Source of the DNA: Erythrophleum ivorense
Taxonomy: Eukaryota > Streptophyta > Magnoliopsida > Fabales > Fabaceae
Assembly (NCBI GenBank): GCA_026724425.1
Contig: JAIUCV010000008.1
Span: forward strand, 26,675,470-26,739,469
Direction of reading: 5' to 3'
DNA length: 64,000 bases
Positions 62,693 to 64,000 of this stretch are shown piece after piece. The stretch's first letter is position 1. The number at the start of each line of letters is the position of its first letter. A program made the position numbers and the translations under genes. Under the pieces are notes generated by a model. It was given only the letters and a program-made list of their open reading frames with translations. It was not told the DNA's origin and ran no database searches.

Positions 62693-63159
62693 TAAGAAGC
62701 CTCTTTTATAATTTTTCAAAATGACTATTTTGCCCCACGCGCCTGTTTGCTTCGTTTAGGCTCATTTCAACTCCTTTTTTAGAACCATCTTTTCCATCAT
62801 AAAATTTAAGTCCTTTAATTTAATTTATAAAATGCCTTTGGTTTCATCCAAATTAAATTAAAACCTTCTCAAATGAACTAGTCAAAGTTTAGGTCAACTA
62901 ATACTCTAAAACATAAACTTGATGGGTTTAAACCATTTTAAAGGTTCCTATGACTTTTAAGGCCTCTAAGAACTCAGGGAAACTCATTTTTTCCATTTAA
63001 AAATTCCTCCTTTGAATTTTCTAAAAAGTGTCCAAAATTATGAAAATACCATTACGTTTCATTGTATTTTCTTAAATTCTGTCTGGTTGTTCTGACTTCA
63101 GTTTAAGGACACCTCCAATCTTGGATCATCATTATTTAAGGTATAGAATATTATTCTAA
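62693..63159 (-). repeat. 467-bp block, second of three tandem copies in the A 5' LTR
   Basis: The block starts TAAGAAGCCTCTTTTATAA and ends GAATATTATTCTAA. The first copy is about 58330-62692 (split by the solo LTR), the second is this one, and the third starts at 63160 and runs into the LTR end. The 3' LTR has one copy (about 47190-47640). The join CTAA/TAAG shares TAA, so unequal exchange or slippage at a 3-base match could have begun it. Confidence 0.82.
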
Positions 63160-63744
63160 TAAGAAGCCTCTTTTATAATTTTTCAAAATAACTATTTTGC
63201 CCCATGCGCCTGTTTGTTTCGTTTAGGCTCATTTCAACTCTTTTTTTTAGAACCATCTTTTTCATCATAAAATTTAAGTCCTTTAATTTATAAAATGCCT
63301 TTGGTTTCATCCAAATTAAATTTAAAACCTTCCCGAACAAACTGGTCAAAGTTTGGGTCAACTAACACTCTAAAACGTAAACTTGATAGGTTTAAACTAT
63401 TTTAAGGGTTCCTATGGCTTTTAGGGCCTCTAAGAACCTAGGGAAACTCATTTTGTCTATTTAAAAATCTCTCCTTTGAGTTTTCTAAAAAGTGCTAAAA
63501 ATTATGAAAATGTCATTACGTTTCGTTGTATTTTCTTAAATTCAGTCTGGTTATTCTGACTTCGATTTCAAGGCACCTCTGATCTTGGATCATCATTATT
63601 TAAGGTCTAGAATATTATTCTAATTTTATTGGACCTCAATTTATTCTATCTAGGAGACTTCCTTTTATATCCAGTGAATTACATACATTTATAGAGAAAC
63701 CATGCATTACGTTTCTCATGTTTACGGAGGTACTGGATATTACA

Positions 63745-64000
63745 AGACACCCTTTCAAAGCCTTGCACAGACTGAGTACCCTTTAAGCCCTGCACAGATT
63801 AAGCACTTTTAAAGCCTGCACAGATTAGGCACTCTTTAAAGCCTTGTACAAACTAGGCACCCTTTAAGCTTGCACAAACCAGGCACCTTTAAAGTCTTGT
63901 ATAGGCTAGGCATTCTTTAAAACCTTGTACAAACCAGGCACCTTTCAAAGTCTTGTATAGACCAAGCACCCTTTAAAACCCTGTATAGGCCAAACACCCT
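63745..64000. repeat. Minisatellite, 27-28 bp units, right part
   Basis: About nine units of the form CCTTGYACARACYAGGCACCCTTTAAAG, continuing past the window end. It begins with the TSD copy AGACA. With the left part it forms one array split by the 19.5-kb insertion. Confidence 0.85.

Larger units (their letters stand above)
44282..63744 (-). mobile_element. Family A two-LTR element with nested B element and solo LTR
   Basis: The outer edges TGTAACACC (44282) and GGATATTACA (63744) are flanked by AGACA at 44277-44281 and 63745-63749, both inside the same minisatellite, so the whole span is one insertion site. Parts in order: 3' LTR, polypurine tract, about 2.4 kb of internal remnant, the nested B element, a deletion junction at 57042/57043, and the truncated 5' LTR with a solo LTR in it. 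Primer site, gag and pol were lost, apparently in the deletion. The two A LTRs look some 8 percent different by eye in the 45915-46140 comparison, so this element is older than the B element within it. Confidence 0.85.
57043..63744 (-). mobile_element. 5' LTR of the 44282-63744 A element, truncated and expanded
   Basis: 57050-58740 aligns with about 45920-47592 of the 3' LTR, so its first 1.6 kb (U5 end and primer side) is gone. It continues after the solo LTR at 62643, then repeats a 467-bp block twice more before the LTR end at 63744 (GGTACTGGATATTACA). The final TSD copy AGACA follows. Except for the solo LTR it contains only LTR sequence. Confidence 0.82.

Overview
This window looks like nuclear DNA of a higher plant. 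It is AT-rich, has no recognisable host gene, rRNA or tRNA, and almost all of it can be read as LTR retrotransposons inserted into one another. The evidence is primer-binding sites complementary to plant initiator-Met and Asp tRNAs, polypurine tracts, TG..CA termini, 5-bp target-site duplications (TSDs), Ty1/copia protein relics and a TRIM element. The species cannot be told from the sequence. Most short open frames are noise inside LTRs.

Four families recur. Family A is a long-LTR (2.8-3.9 kb) Ty3/gypsy family with termini TGTAAYA..GGTGTTACA and an initiator-Met PBS, probably Tekay/Del-like. Family B is a Ty3/gypsy-type element with 2.2-kb LTRs and a tRNA-Asp PBS; its only good copy lacks gag-pol but carries one long unrecognised ORF. 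Family C is a single 3.1-kb LTR-like insertion. The fourth is a decayed plus-strand Ty1/copia element, the oldest layer in the left two thirds.

Layout. 1-5140: 5' LTR and primer site of a minus-strand A element whose body lies left of the window; it holds a TRIM and an inverted A fragment. 5141-6317: unassigned. 6318-43012: one copia polyprotein gene cut into four pieces by three A LTRs at 6683-33145, 33537-37122 and 39524-42345. The first of these is a nest: it contains A(+) 7895-11520; B(-) 11644-21082, which holds A 11850-19062, which holds A 13324-16916; A 21285-27715, which holds C 21913-25019; and A 28619-32230. Nearly all junctions have a 5-bp TSD, so removing the insertions in order rebuilds each host and keeps the copia frame. 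43013-44281: copia tail, a Tat/Ogre-like LTR fragment and a 27-28 bp minisatellite. 44282-63744: one minus-strand A element inserted in that minisatellite (TSD AGACA on both sides). It contains a young non-autonomous B element (50194-57042), a large deletion junction at 57042, a solo A LTR (58741-62637, TSD CAGGG) and a triplicated 467-bp LTR segment. 63745-64000: the minisatellite resumes.

The parts do not form a metabolic or defence system. The most interesting items are the nest of almost only solo LTRs up to five layers deep, the ordered succession of A subfamilies, a near-shared insertion point in two host LTRs, the young B element with a 629-codon ORF broken by one TAG, and arrays of palindromic or minisatellite motifs inside the LTRs.
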